Below, in pieces: positions 9,353 through 18,391 of a DNA stretch of 53,842 nt. The stretch's first letter is position 1. Each line of letters opens with the position of its first letter. This DNA is from Sulfolobaceae archaeon. Lineage in GTDB: Archaea > Thermoproteota > Thermoprotei_A > Sulfolobales > Sulfolobaceae. The stretch covers positions 112,578 through 166,419 of the forward strand of contig JAPNVD010000007.1 of assembly GCA_026627305.1 (NCBI GenBank), in the 5' to 3' direction. Both the position numbers and the translations under genes were made by a program. The notes beneath the pieces are model-generated. The model made no database searches. It was not told the DNA's origin and saw only the letters and a program-made list of their open reading frames with translations.

Positions 9353-10092
9353 TTTAACGCCTCCTCCTCAATATAATGCAATTTTTTTGAGGGAATAATC
9401 AGTATATGAGGTAAATTTTGTAAGTTAAGATTTATAATTGTATCTATAGTAGCCGCAAAAACCTTTTCGTCATTACACCCTAATCTCTCTCCCACTATTG
9501 CTATGTCATTTCTAGATATCACGTTATGCTTAATCTTATCTTCCAATTTCATCAACACTTCCAATCCAGACGAAGCAGTTAAACCTGGCTCTAAAAAGAA
9601 CAAAGTATGCAACCCCCTCGCTCTATTCTCCTCTAATGTATAGTAAGAGCCAGGGTCTATATAATCATCTATTGGCTTTACAATAGTGGATGACTTTCCA
9701 AACTTATATGCGGAAAGCATAGACTTAGAAATAAAATAGCAATAAACTGAAATACCTGGAACAATATCTACCGAATGCCCAACGCTTTTGGCTTGTAATG
9801 CTAAACTAACATGTGTAGTAGCTATCATTGGATCGCCTATTGTAAGTATTGCAATGCTCTTCCCCTGATTTAAAAGTTCTATAACTTTCCTACTTTCATT
9901 CTCTAGAAGATTTCTATTTGCCTCAATTACATCTTTACCAATTAGCTTTGAAATGTATTTGGCGTCTATATCACATGAGATTGAAGTATATGTATCAAAC
10001 ATAACAATATCTACATTCCTTAACGTTTCTATAACGGAATTAGTTATATGTCTAGAAGATAATCCAAGACCCACTAGCAGGAGTTTACTCAT
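9331..10092 (-). CDS. dphB: Diphthine synthase
   Basis: DphB is an S-adenosylmethionine-dependent methyltransferase that modifies the histidine of elongation factor 2 on the way to diphthamide. The 253-residue product has the tetrapyrrole-methylase-type fold signature: [14 protein letters not shown] at the start, [29 protein letters not shown] (SAM-binding loop) and VDIVPGISV, then [19 protein letters not shown] typical of DphB. Length is normal. Its 3' end overlaps the FAD synthase gene by 22 bases, suggesting a two-gene operon on the minus strand. Confidence 0.94.
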   Translation of the reverse strand: MSKLLLVGLGLSSRHITNSVIETLRNVDIVMFDTYTSISCDIDAKYISKLIGKDVIEANRNLLENESRKVIELLNQGKSIAILTIGDPMIATTHVSLALQAKSVGHSVDIVPGISVYCYFISKSMLSAYKFGKSSTIVKPIDDYIDPGSYYTLEENRARGLHTLFFLEPGLTASSGLEVLMKLEDKIKHNVISRNDIAIVGERLGCNDEKVFAATIDTIINLNLQNLPHILIIPSKKLHYIEEEALKWLMITK

Positions 10093-10192
10093 TCAGAATG
10101 AGAAAACTCTCGGCTTAAATTAAAATTAATTCTGAAGCTATTTAACATAAGTATTAATACGAATATTAGTAGGATAAAAACTTAGGAAAGAC

Positions 10193-10942
10193 TTGCTAGA
10201 ACTCACAGAAGGAATTTACGTAGCTGAGGATTTACCTGTAATTTACATAAAGAAAATTAACGCTATCGTAATGTCAGATATTCATATAGGTTATGAGGAA
10301 GATATGGCTAGAAAAGGAATATTCATACCGAAAATACAACTTAAGAGATTTTTGAATATCTATAAAAGAGCTATTGAAGCATTTCATACCAATAAAGTAA
10401 TACTAAATGGTGATGTTAAGCATATATTTGAAACCCTAGGGAGGCAAGAGAGAGAGGAGCTCAACGAAATGTTCAAAGAACTTAAGGAAGATGGCATAGA
10501 CGTAAAGCTAGTTAAAGGTAACCATGATAATTTTATATCGAAGGTAACATCAAAATTCGACAATATAGAATTAGTAAATGAGATCAGAGATGACAATTTA
10601 ATCATAATACATGGGCATCAGGAGATAGTACCTGAGGAGAACAAACTATACATTATAGGGCATGAACACCCACGCATATCCATCAGAGATAAACTAGGTT
10701 TTTCAAGAAAGTTTCAAAGCTTTTTATTAGTGCCACTTCGTAATAATTCACAAGTGCTCGTGTTACCCTCGGTAGGGACATATCAGGCTGGAAATGATGT
10801 CTCTCTTATTCACTCTAATTATATGTCAACATTAATGAGAGATTTTAGTATTTTAGAAGAGGCGAAACCATTTATCATAATAGAAGGACAGGGTATTATG
10901 GAGTTCCCACAATTAAAGCATTTAAAAGATCTCATTTTATAA
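10193..10942 (+). CDS. Calcineurin-like metallophosphoesterase
   Basis: Conserved archaeal/bacterial phosphoesterase family (YfcE/Wbe-type, COG1407-like). The metal-binding motifs are in order: MSDIHIGYE (about 27-35), LNGDVKH (about 71-77), KGNHDNF (about 109-115), HGHQE and the late IIGHEHP. It is 249 residues, a normal size. The start is TTG at 10193 with AGGAAAG just upstream. The substrate is unknown; relatives are sometimes linked to helicases in bacteria, but nothing here points to a partner. It lies between dphB (divergent) and tbp (same strand). Confidence 0.85.
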   Translation: MLELTEGIYVAEDLPVIYIKKINAIVMSDIHIGYEEDMARKGIFIPKIQLKRFLNIYKRAIEAFHTNKVILNGDVKHIFETLGRQEREELNEMFKELKEDGIDVKLVKGNHDNFISKVTSKFDNIELVNEIRDDNLIIIHGHQEIVPEENKLYIIGHEHPRISIRDKLGFSRKFQSFLLVPLRNNSQVLVLPSVGTYQAGNDVSLIHSNYMSTLMRDFSILEEAKPFIIIEGQGIMEFPQLKHLKDLIL

Positions 10943-10953
10943 GATAGAAGAGG

Positions 10954-10961
10954 TTTATAAA
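10954..10961 (+). promoter_or_regulatory. TATA box of tbp
   Basis: TTTATAAA is centred about 28 bases upstream of the GTG start of tbp at 10986, with purines before it as a BRE-like element (agaagagg). The spacing predicts a leaderless tbp mRNA. TBP would bind its own promoter here, as it must for any gene, so the level could be self-adjusting; that is inference. Confidence 0.65.
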
Positions 10962-10985
10962 GGGGTTTAAAAGTATATTTAAACG

Positions 10986-11591
10986 GTGAGTAGTATAGAA
11001 AACGACATAGCTTATAAACCTATTGTTAACATAGAGAATATAGTAGCAACAGTAACGCTTGATCAGCAATTGGATCTGTATGCTATGGAGAGGAGCGTGC
11101 CAAATGTAGAGTATGATCCTGATCAGTTTCCTGGATTAATATTTAGGTTAGAATCACCTAAAGTAACATCGTTAATATTCAAATCAGGAAAAATGGTTGT
11201 TACAGGAGCTAAGAGTACAGAGGAGCTCATAAAAGCTGTAAAGAGAATAATAAGAACGATTAAAAAGTATAATATTGATATAACTGGAAAACCTAAAATA
11301 CAAATTCAGAATATTGTGGCATCTGCAAACCTTCACGTTCATGTAAACCTAGATAAGGCAGCATACATTTTAGAAAATAACATGTACGAGCCAGAGCAGT
11401 TTCCTGGATTAATATTTAGAATGGATGATCCTAAAGTAGTTCTTTTGATCTTTAGCAGTGGAAAAATGGTTATAACTGGTGCTAAGAGAGAGGATGAAGT
11501 TTACAAAGCCGTGAAGAATATTTATGAGAAATTAAAACAACTTGACTGTATAAAACCAATCGAGGAAAGTGAAGAAGAACTCGAATTCTAA
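10986..11591 (+). CDS. tbp: TATA-box-binding protein
   Basis: Basal transcription factor that binds and bends the TATA box. The two imperfect repeats of about 90 residues are plain: [13 protein letters not shown]...GKMVVTGAK in the first and [13 protein letters not shown]...GKMVITGAK in the second, including the intercalating phenylalanines. The protein ends with an acidic tail (EESEEELEF), as in other Sulfolobales. GTG 10986 is chosen from the TATA spacing. tfb2 and tfeB lie within 5 kb, so three preinitiation-complex genes are close together. Confidence 0.97.
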   Translation: MSSIENDIAYKPIVNIENIVATVTLDQQLDLYAMERSVPNVEYDPDQFPGLIFRLESPKVTSLIFKSGKMVVTGAKSTEELIKAVKRIIRTIKKYNIDITGKPKIQIQNIVASANLHVHVNLDKAAYILENNMYEPEQFPGLIFRMDDPKVVLLIFSSGKMVITGAKREDEVYKAVKNIYEKLKQLDCIKPIEESEEELEF

Positions 11592-11680
11592 ACTTTTTAT
11601 TTATTCCCTTTATTATTGTTTTAATTTCCACAACATAGGCAGAGTTAAACCTATAAATTTGATATGCGATTAAGGAATTC

Positions 11681-11893
11681 ATGACACTAAAGCACGACAA
11701 GTATGCGTTCGTAGATCTAAAAAACGGGAAATACGTTAAGATACGAATACTAAAATCTAAAGAAGAAAACTCGCCAGATAGATATCTAGTTCTAAACAAA
11801 ATATATATCAAGAAACCAAGTAGAAACGCCACAATTTTGAAGTTAGAAGATTTACCTGTAGAAGTAAGGGATAAACTAAAGAATTTAACGTGA
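11681..11893 (+). CDS. Small basic hypothetical protein, 70 aa
   Basis: Not recognised. The product is lysine-rich, predicted mostly beta (YAFVDLKNGKYVKIRILKS, RYLVLNKIYIKK) with a short C-terminal helix, reminiscent of small nucleic-acid-binding barrels, but no specific family can be named. A TATA-like cctataaattt (about 11650-11660) lies about 27 bases before ATG 11681, consistent with a leaderless gene. It converges on the DUF373 gene, overlapping its end by nine bases. A reading frame on the opposite strand (11482-11832) is treated as its shadow. Confidence 0.6.
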   Translation: MTLKHDKYAFVDLKNGKYVKIRILKSKEENSPDRYLVLNKIYIKKPSRNATILKLEDLPVEVRDKLKNLT

Positions 11894-12958
11894 AGTTGGA
11901 TTTATTTTATATTTCTCTATCACAGTAAGAACAACATAAATAGATACCAGTATTCCTGTGGATATTATGAGGTTAAGAAGAGGTTGAATAGACACTATAG
12001 CAAAACCCTGGTTTATCTCAATAGTTTTTAAAATATTAAATAATATGGCATAAATTATTATGACCACGATTATCCCTAAAACGTCGTGAAACACCTTAAA
12101 ATCTCTATTTAACGCTTTAGAAATGGCTTTAGCACCTAAAAGAACCAGTACCGAGAACGTTATATAAGGTAAAAGTACAAGAATAGAATAGGATACAGCT
12201 ACTGCAGCGGTTTCCATTTTAACTATCGCTGAATACGATAAAATTACCTCTATTATACCCAATACAGATGAAATTGTTGCTAAAATCGCAGAGATCGCCA
12301 TTATAGTAGAATTTTCCCACCACATCTCGAGTCTTTCATCAATTCTTAGTCCTCTAATGACTAAAGCACTACCAAGTATAAACAGTATAGCTGGATAGAC
12401 ATATGCATAAAGTTTCAGTATTGATAATATAGCAACTAAAATTAAAAGAACTCCAGGCGCCCCTAGGAAGATCCTAGAATATCTATATTCACTTATAGCC
12501 TTTTTCAAATATTTTCCTAAAAGAATATAAGTCTCCTCTACACTTCTATATTGCTCTACAATAACTCTCTGGATTGCTGACACTTTTATCCTGGATTGTA
12601 TAATAGGTAACGCAGTCTCATCATCAGGACTATCATAAACAACTATAGCTTCTGATGCTCCAGTTTTAGTTAAAACCTCTTCAAGTTGAGACGTTAAACG
12701 TATATGTGCGTCAACCTTTTTACCAGAAGAACCGGCTAAAAAGGCTATTTCTACATCTTCTCCTCTACTTTTTAGATCTAAGTATGTATCATATGCTACT
12801 ACCATAGAGTTGAAATCTGAATCAGTAGGCATCTTTCTTGCTGCTATGTCTATAGCTTCCCTAGCAGCTTCTTCTCCTATAACTGGAGTCTTGATTCCTA
12901 TAGTTCCTAGATCATCATCTATATCAACGTATATCACTATTTTCTTTTTCATTTCCAT
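11885..12958 (-). CDS. DUF373 family membrane protein
   Basis: The N-terminal soluble part (about 1-160) has the DUF373 pattern: IVIYVDIDDDLG, then PVIGEEAAREAIDIAARKMPTDSD and DVEIAFLAGSS, conserved across archaea. The C-terminal half (about 165-350) contains six or seven hydrophobic segments, so the protein is an integral membrane protein with a cytosolic head. The biochemical function of DUF373 is unknown. It is downstream of, and overlaps by 35 bases, a long coiled-coil protein gene, suggesting co-translation. ATG 12958 is used; an ATG two codons later is also possible. Confidence 0.88.
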   Translation of the reverse strand: MEMKKKIVIYVDIDDDLGTIGIKTPVIGEEAAREAIDIAARKMPTDSDFNSMVVAYDTYLDLKSRGEDVEIAFLAGSSGKKVDAHIRLTSQLEEVLTKTGASEAIVVYDSPDDETALPIIQSRIKVSAIQRVIVEQYRSVEETYILLGKYLKKAISEYRYSRIFLGAPGVLLILVAILSILKLYAYVYPAILFILGSALVIRGLRIDERLEMWWENSTIMAISAILATISSVLGIIEVILSYSAIVKMETAAVAVSYSILVLLPYITFSVLVLLGAKAISKALNRDFKVFHDVLGIIVVIIIYAILFNILKTIEINQGFAIVSIQPLLNLIISTGILVSIYVVLTVIEKYKINPTSR

Positions 12959-13829
12959 TTTCTTGATTACCGTATAAGATTAAAAACTCTTCAAAAGATA
13001 ATCTTTTATTGGTTTTTAACTTTTCTTCAACTTCTTTTTTCTTTTTAGCTAAAATCGTGTTTTCGGCATTTTTCTGTTTCCCCTCTTGTAATTGCTTCAA
13101 AGCTCTAACCTTTTCATTTAATATATTTTTCTTTTCAGAAATTTGTGAATTAAGTGAAGCGATCTTATTAGATAGCTCGTCAATTTGCTTCTTTAACTCA
13201 CCAATTTCATTAAATAGCTTATCTCTTTCCTGCTTTAATGTTAAAAATAGTTTTCTCTTCTCGTTAAGCTCCATTGCCAGTTTAACGATAGTTTCATTTA
13301 CACTTTTTAACTCCACACGTCTAGCTAAAAGTTCTGCTTTATTTTCGTTACTTTTCTGCTTTAGGTTGGCTATCTTTAACAGTTTAGCGAGCTGCGCTTC
13401 TAAAGCAGCAATCTTTTGTATTATCTTTTTCTCTTCATCTAAAGTTAAACTATTGGTTTCTATTTTCCATTCCAATTCATCAATTTGTTTTTTAATTAAC
13501 GCGGGATTAGGCACCTTTTTATTATTACCAACACTCCCTAGCAACGATTTTAACTCATCAAAGTCCTTCTTAATTTCGTTAATTGCGTTTAGAAGTTGTT
13601 GTTTTTTCTCCTTAAGTTGTTTTAATTCAGATTTTTTCTTCTCGTACTCTTCACGTAACGTTTGGACCTGCGTTCTAATAGCTCTTAACCTCTCTAGTTT
13701 TTCATTCTTCTTAGCTCTAAGACTTCTCAATTGTTCAATGTACCCTCTTTTTTCTTCTCGCAACTTATTTATTTCCTCTCTAAGCTGACTAATCTCTTTA
13801 AAGAGCTCGTCCTCGCTAAGTTGACTCAT
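12924..13829 (-). CDS. Long coiled-coil protein (COG1340-like)
   Basis: Almost the whole 301-residue sequence is heptad-patterned, very rich in Lys, Glu, Leu and Gln (for example EEINKLREEKRGYIEQLRSL), with one break around residues 95-110 (GSVGNNKKVPNPALIKKQ) that could be a hinge. It matches the description of the archaeal uncharacterised coiled-coil family COG1340. No membrane segment or enzyme motif. It is the first gene of a minus-strand pair with the DUF373 membrane protein and overlaps it, so a membrane-tethered complex of the two is a reasonable guess. The opposite strand also has a long open frame, an artefact of the biased composition. Confidence 0.85.
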   Translation of the reverse strand: MSQLSEDELFKEISQLREEINKLREEKRGYIEQLRSLRAKKNEKLERLRAIRTQVQTLREEYEKKKSELKQLKEKKQQLLNAINEIKKDFDELKSLLGSVGNNKKVPNPALIKKQIDELEWKIETNSLTLDEEKKIIQKIAALEAQLAKLLKIANLKQKSNENKAELLARRVELKSVNETIVKLAMELNEKRKLFLTLKQERDKLFNEIGELKKQIDELSNKIASLNSQISEKKNILNEKVRALKQLQEGKQKNAENTILAKKKKEVEEKLKTNKRLSFEEFLILYGNQENGNEKENSDIR

Positions 13830-14203
13830 TCACTTCTATTAAAATAGGCTCAGTTTAAATTTCTATTCATATTAAGAAATAATGCTACACTATATAACCT
13901 ATAACAATCTTTAGTCCCTAAGCAAATAGAAAGTAAAAGGTAATAGTTTATTTTACGTAGTATAGATGTGATGTATCTAATATGCACGTAAAAACTAACT
14001 TCTTAACACATAAGATGTAAGGTTTAATTCTTACGATCAAATCTTAATAGATGATTTTGTGCAAAGCCCATATAATCTTCAAATTAAGAATAAAAACTAT
14101 TTTACCCCATAATTCTGGCTGTCGTATTATAAGATTAAAAAGCTAAAATAAGAAGGTATTACAACACTTCAATTATTTAAAAGAAAAAGAATAGTGTGTA
14201 ATT
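13830..14203. other. 374-base intergenic region upstream of gar1
   Basis: Divergent spacer between the coiled-coil gene and gar1. It is A+T rich and contains no open frame of note. The right end has a TATA-like attatttaaaag (about 14172-14183), about 26 bases before the gar1 GTG. A weak inverted repeat gtaag...cttac lies near 14019-14036. I looked for C/D or H/ACA guide RNA boxes because of the neighbouring gar1 and found no complete set. Confidence 0.5.
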
Positions 14204-14488
14204 GTGAGTACGAAAATTATTGAACTAGGAACTTATCATAAGGTAACACTTCACAATAAGTGGTTGATAAAAGCAGAGAGTAGTGTAGATTTTGTTAAAA
14301 ACGATCCAATAGGCTCTTATGTATTAGACGAAAAAGGAAATAGGATAGGCAAAGTTCTTGATATTATTGGTAACATAAAAAATCCCTATGCTTTAGTACT
14401 TCCATTAGTAGATCCTAATAACATACCTCAAGGCAAGCTATACATACAAGTGTCTATACCAAGCAGAAAGAGACATCATAGAAGGTGA
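14204..14488 (+). CDS. gar1: H/ACA ribonucleoprotein subunit Gar1
   Basis: Gar1 binds Cbf5 in the H/ACA RNP that makes pseudouridine in rRNA under guide RNA direction. The 94-residue protein has the Gar1 beta-barrel pattern: LGTYHKVTLHNKWLIKAES, then PIGSYVLDEKGNRIGKVLDI, NPYALVLPL, and a short basic tail SRKRHHRR instead of the eukaryotic RGG repeats. GTG 14204 fits the TATA spacing. Its stop codon lies at the tfb2 start, so it is co-transcribed with tfb2, linking rRNA modification to transcription initiation. Confidence 0.92.
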   Translation: MSTKIIELGTYHKVTLHNKWLIKAESSVDFVKNDPIGSYVLDEKGNRIGKVLDIIGNIKNPYALVLPLVDPNNIPQGKLYIQVSIPSRKRHHRR

Positions 14489-14493
14489 TTGAT

Positions 14494-15375
14494 ATGGTAT
14501 CTTGTCCTCATTGCAATTCAAATAATATCATATATGATTATGAAAGAGGCACTTATGTTTGTGCAGATTGTGGATTTGTCCTAGAGGAAAACGTTGCTGA
14601 CTTAGGCCCTGAATGGAGAGCGTATACACCACAAGATAGATTAGAAAGAGAGCGTACTGGATCACCACTTACTCCTAAAGTTCATGATTTTGGGTTAACG
14701 ACAAAGATAGGCGCGTCAAGGGCCAAAGATAAAATAAAATTATTAAAGCTGCAAAGAATGCAAAATAGTTTAAGAGTTTCGCCAAGAGATAGAAAGTTAG
14801 TTACTTTTCTAGCAGAGCTTAACAATAGTTGTGCTAAATTAGGCTTACCAGAACATGTAAAGGAGACAGCCTCATTAATTTTAAGAAAATTAGTTGAAAA
14901 TGGAGAGACTAGAAGGATAAACAAGGATGCCTTGCTTGCAGCAGTAATATACTATGCATGCAAAGTTGAAGGAGTTCCAAAACATCTGAAGGAGATACTT
15001 CAATATCATCAAGCGGAGATGAGTGAAATATGGAAAGCTACTAGAAAAGTTCAAGAAGTAGCGAAAGAGGAAATGAGATTGTTGCCTAAATTTAGACCTA
15101 CCGAATATATACCTAAAATTGTAGAAAAATTGGAATTACCTTCGTACATAATTTCTAAGGCATCAGAGATAGTTGAAACCATGTACAGAACAGGCCTAAC
15201 TAGTGGTAAAGGATATCTTGCATTATCTGCAGCAAGCGTTTACATAATATCGACTATAATGGATTATAAGAAAACACAAAAAGAAATAGCTGATTCATTA
15301 GGTTTAACAGAAGTAACAATAAGAAATAGGTATAGGGAGATCATTAAGAGCTTTGACATAGAAATAAAATTATAA
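14494..15375 (+). CDS. tfb2: Transcription initiation factor TFB2 (TFIIB homologue)
   Basis: TFB recruits RNA polymerase to the TBP-bound promoter. The protein has an intact N-terminal zinc ribbon (CPHC...CADC), the B-reader/linker (GPEWRAYTPQDRLERE), and two cyclin repeats of about 90 residues ending with the helix-turn-helix KTQKEIADSLGLTEVTIRNR that reads the BRE. Residues such as LRVSPRDRKLVTFLAEL and LPEHVKETASLILRK resemble S. solfataricus TFB2 rather than TFB1. I chose ATG 14494 (MVSCPHC), five bases after the motif GGTGA; a GTG at 14485 overlapping the gar1 stop would add three residues. It is downstream of gar1 in one operon. Confidence 0.9.
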   Translation: MVSCPHCNSNNIIYDYERGTYVCADCGFVLEENVADLGPEWRAYTPQDRLERERTGSPLTPKVHDFGLTTKIGASRAKDKIKLLKLQRMQNSLRVSPRDRKLVTFLAELNNSCAKLGLPEHVKETASLILRKLVENGETRRINKDALLAAVIYYACKVEGVPKHLKEILQYHQAEMSEIWKATRKVQEVAKEEMRLLPKFRPTEYIPKIVEKLELPSYIISKASEIVETMYRTGLTSGKGYLALSAASVYIISTIMDYKKTQKEIADSLGLTEVTIRNRYREIIKSFDIEIKL

Positions 15376-15486
15376 TTGAGTAAGGAGTTTTTTAAAAGAC
15401 TTTTAATTATTCTCCCATAATAGAATTTGACAAATTAAATATAAGCTAGGAATACAAATATATATATTGCCAACACGGTGTTTAAA

Positions 15487-15864
15487 ATGGAAACAAAAGC
15501 AGCTATAGATGAGAATACTATTTATAATATCATAAAGGAGACTGGAGGGAGCGGAATAACTTTACAACAGTTATCAAGCAATTTAGGTTTGCCATCAAAG
15601 CAAATAAGTTTGATCCTAAGGAAATTGATAGAAAAGAAGAAAATAGCCAAACGTGCAATAAAAGAGAATGGAAAAAGCGTAATAAAGTATTTTGCGCTCG
15701 AGGATTATGATAGCCAAGTAATTTATATTAAGCTAGATGAGGTCATTAACACACCATGTTTCACATGCAAGAACTTGTTTAAGTGTGGAAATGGTTCCTA
15801 CATTTCACCGCAGAGTTGTTATAAGTTATCTGAATGGATTTTTAAGAGTATAAATAGTGCATAA
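15487..15864 (+). CDS. tfeB: Transcription factor TFE-beta (archaeal RPC34/RPC39 homologue)
   Basis: TFE-beta forms a heterodimer with TFE-alpha that helps melt promoters. The protein has an N-terminal winged helix (LQQLSSNLGLPSKQISLILRKL, about residues 23-44) and a C-terminal cysteine motif, CFTCKNLFKC followed by SC, matching the iron-sulfur cluster ligands of S. acidocaldarius TFE-beta. Length is normal for the crenarchaeal form. ATG 15487 is preferred over GTG 15478 because the TATA-like aaatatatatatt (about 15456-15468) lies about 26 bases before it. It sits between tfb2 and the convergent trm1. Confidence 0.9.
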   Translation: METKAAIDENTIYNIIKETGGSGITLQQLSSNLGLPSKQISLILRKLIEKKKIAKRAIKENGKSVIKYFALEDYDSQVIYIKLDEVINTPCFTCKNLFKCGNGSYISPQSCYKLSEWIFKSINSA

Positions 15865-15878
15865 GGTTTTTACTCTCT

Positions 15879-17024
15879 TTAATTTGAAGAAGATGTTTTT
15901 ATACATTCTAGCACTTCGTCAAAACTCTTATTCGTTTTTATACTCCTGTAATCAAAATGTGTAACAGTTCCGTCTCCTAAACACTCTAATAGTTTTTCTC
16001 TAGGTGGTATATTTCTCTTTAGCTTAGAGGCTAGAGAATCTAGTCTATAATACCCTATTAAGTCGTATTTTGACTCTGAAAGTAAAACATCTAATAATTT
16101 CATAATTTCGTTAAAACTAGTGACATAACTAAATTTGTTAACTTGAGTTCTTAATTTCTCTAGAAATGATATATCATTAAGCTTGCCTAACCATAAAGGT
16201 CCTGCAATTTTTAAGCTAGTAGAACTACATCTAGGACATTTATCTACGTTCCTGCTTTTACTTGTAAAGAAATATCCACAACTCATACACTCATAAAGAT
16301 AACCTAGTTTATCTAAGGCATTATCCGCTTTCTTAGCTCCAGCTTCTACTTTTGCAAATATTCTGTAATAATAATCTTTAAAAAAACTAAACAAAGGTGT
16401 AACACTCTTCTCTAAGATAGCTGCTTCTCTAACTATTTTTCCTATTAAAACCCTTAAACCAACTTCTCTAGAAAAGCTCAACTTATCTACCTCTGCATCA
16501 TATTTCCTTCTACAGGAGGTTCTTGAAGTTCCTTGAAGTGGAGAAAGATCAGTAGCTGTATAAGCGACTACGCCATTCCTCTTTGTGGCGTTTATAGAGC
16601 TTAGTATAAATGGGGACGGCGAACCAAAGGGATCTATGTCTACAAAATCCGCCTTAATTTCATATAGTAAGGCATTAGCATCCTTGTTAAGTACTTTACC
16701 ATTATTTACATCGTTAAGTTTCAAGTTTTCAGTAATTAGTTTAACAGCTAAAGGATTCTTATCATTAAATATTATTTCCTGAATATTGGAACCGCTCTCT
16801 ATATAATATCTTATTCCCCTAACACCAGTAGCAGATAGTGCATCAACTATGGATTTAGGACCTAATATGGAAACCGTTATTACACTAATACTTCTATTAA
16901 ATTCCATCTTGGGGTTATAAAATACTGGTGCCCAGGAAGGATCGTATTTGCCTTCTTTGGAATATTCCTTTGGGTCAGGAATTAAGATTCTTGCCTTTCC
17001 TTCAGTTATTTGAATCAATTTCAT
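15879..17024 (-). CDS. trm1: tRNA (guanine26-N2)-dimethyltransferase Trm1
   Basis: Trm1 makes N2,N2-dimethylguanosine at position 26 of tRNA. The N-terminal methyltransferase domain shows DALSATGVRGIRYYIES (SAM-binding motif I), ADFVDIDPFGSPSPF (catalytic D-P-F motif), and TDLSPLQGTSRTSCRRKY. The C-terminal domain has a zinc motif, CMSCGYFF...CPRCSS (about residues 250-275). Length 381 is usual. It is last in the minus-strand operon nop5-flpA-DUF61-HTH-trm1 and its start overlaps the HTH gene by 23 bases. Confidence 0.95.
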   Translation of the reverse strand: MKLIQITEGKARILIPDPKEYSKEGKYDPSWAPVFYNPKMEFNRSISVITVSILGPKSIVDALSATGVRGIRYYIESGSNIQEIIFNDKNPLAVKLITENLKLNDVNNGKVLNKDANALLYEIKADFVDIDPFGSPSPFILSSINATKRNGVVAYTATDLSPLQGTSRTSCRRKYDAEVDKLSFSREVGLRVLIGKIVREAAILEKSVTPLFSFFKDYYYRIFAKVEAGAKKADNALDKLGYLYECMSCGYFFTSKSRNVDKCPRCSSTSLKIAGPLWLGKLNDISFLEKLRTQVNKFSYVTSFNEIMKLLDVLLSESKYDLIGYYRLDSLASKLKRNIPPREKLLECLGDGTVTHFDYRSIKTNKSFDEVLECIKTSSSN

Positions 17025-17952
17025 CTCTTAACTCTGTAATATTATTCATTGTATATGTTTTGAAACCTTCTCTATTAACTAGTTTTTCAGTAGTAGTGGT
17101 TCTAGTAACAATTAAGAAATCACTACCTATTGCCTTTGCTATTTTATTGCCTTCATACGCCTTTTTAAGAACTATATTAGGATCCTTATTCTTAGGCTCA
17201 ACGGATATCGCTAATAGATGAAGTTTGCTCTTCTCCTTATCCTTTTTAATTCCTACTATATCAATAGGCGCTAACGATAATTCGTATATTTTATAATTTG
17301 CATTTTTAAGCTCATTTTTAATCTTTTCTTCTAAGCTATCGTTACTCTTTTTCTCATTATTATCATTATCTACATCAGAACTTGCCAATTCCTCTGGAAT
17401 ATCTGATAGTATATCTCCTAAAACTTCTTCACCGAATATCTCAACAAGTTTCTCTGCCACCTCTATTGTCACATCTGAAAATCCGCGTTCATAATCATAT
17501 ATGGTCTTTCTAGAAACACCTAATACATTAGCTAATTCACCTAAACTTAATCTTAATTTTTCTTTTTCTTCTTTGAATTTCTTATTATTGATTTTTACAA
17601 AAATCCCACCACGTGTTTTATAAACAAACATCTTCTCTCCTTTTAAAATCCGCATCAATCCTTCTATGGAAACGCCAACTATAATGTCCTTCTTTATGAC
17701 AAAGTTCTCATCAGCTTCAGTAGTGATATACAACGGAATAGCATTACTCGCTTTTGACATATTTTTTAAATCGCTTATTTCCATCTTACTTATTTTATCA
17801 TCAGGGGGTACTCTTATAATAAAGAGCCTTTTATCTTGCGTAGTCGCTACAATATCTACCGCTTTTTTATTTCCTTCTGGATAATTGATTATATTATATT
17901 TACAGTTATTTTCTTCTAAGACCTCTGAAACTCTATCGATATAACCCCTCAT
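17002..17952 (-). CDS. Putative HTH transcriptional regulator (COG1395 family)
   Basis: 316 residues with a Xre/Cro-type helix-turn-helix at about 135-175: LRLSLGELANVLGVSRKTIYDYERG is the canonical pattern. The N-terminal domain (1-125) looks like a Rossmann or nuclease-like alpha/beta domain (AVDIVATTQDKRLFIIRV); a charged low-complexity linker (about 195-215) precedes a second alpha/beta domain. The family is widespread in archaea and annotated only as a regulator. It overlaps DUF61 by four bases (ATGA) and trm1 by 23, so it is embedded in an RNA-modification operon; its target is unknown. Confidence 0.85.
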   Translation of the reverse strand: MRGYIDRVSEVLEENNCKYNIINYPEGNKKAVDIVATTQDKRLFIIRVPPDDKISKMEISDLKNMSKASNAIPLYITTEADENFVIKKDIIVGVSIEGLMRILKGEKMFVYKTRGGIFVKINNKKFKEEKEKLRLSLGELANVLGVSRKTIYDYERGFSDVTIEVAEKLVEIFGEEVLGDILSDIPEELASSDVDNDNNEKKSNDSLEEKIKNELKNANYKIYELSLAPIDIVGIKKDKEKSKLHLLAISVEPKNKDPNIVLKKAYEGNKIAKAIGSDFLIVTRTTTTEKLVNREGFKTYTMNNITELRDEIDSNN

Positions 17953-18386
17953 AGATCACCCTTCAAATCTTCCTCTTCTCTATATAAATTAGATATATCA
18001 ATAGTTATAAATATTAAGCTTTTATACTCTTTAAGGAGCTTTTCAATTTCTACAGAAGAAAAATACTCCTGAGCAGGATCTCTTTCGCCTATTAAAATTG
18101 ATATCCCTTTCTTATCCCATTCGGAACCTAATAATTTATAAGTGTTAGGTTCATCAATTTTTACAAACTGAAAAGGAATCCTTACTAAAGACCATAAATA
18201 TATTGGTATCTTCTGTGAAAGTTTCTCTATTTCGTCTTTTGAAAGTTCATATTTAGTACCATCGGATAGCGTTATTGAAAGCTTCCCTTCTAAAGCCTCC
18301 TTAATAGTAACCTTTTCTGCAGGAGAAAAACCTATCAAACTTCTTATTTCGAATTCAAGAAATTTACTTATGTTGTCTCTAGCCAT
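17949..18386 (-). CDS. DUF61 / UPF0216 family protein
   Basis: 145-residue archaeal conserved protein of unknown function. Features that match my memory of the family are an N-terminal helix (SKFLEFEIRSLIGFSP), the segment TLSDGTKYELSKDEIEKL, and IYLWSLVRIPFQFVK. There is no enzyme motif. It follows flpA after five bases and overlaps the HTH gene by four, within the nop5 operon, so a role connected with RNA maturation is plausible but unproven. Confidence 0.78.
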   Translation of the reverse strand: MARDNISKFLEFEIRSLIGFSPAEKVTIKEALEGKLSITLSDGTKYELSKDEIEKLSQKIPIYLWSLVRIPFQFVKIDEPNTYKLLGSEWDKKGISILIGERDPAQEYFSSVEIEKLLKEYKSLIFITIDISNLYREEEDLKGDL

Positions 18387-18391
18387 CTTCC

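Noticed and set aside
11482-11832. 116-codon minus-strand frame across the tbp end and the 70-aa gene
   Set aside because: Overlaps the certain tbp coding end and the better supported 70-aa gene with its own TATA-like box.
13009-13788. Long plus-strand open frame (259 codons) opposite the coiled-coil gene
   Set aside because: Its product is Phe/Ser-rich and is the mirror of Lys/Glu-rich codons on the minus strand; the minus-strand coiled-coil protein has a proper start and overlaps its partner gene.
13830-14203. Guide RNA gene in the spacer before gar1
   Set aside because: Single TGATG-type words occur but no matching CTGA boxes or H/ACA hairpin with a terminal ACA could be assembled.
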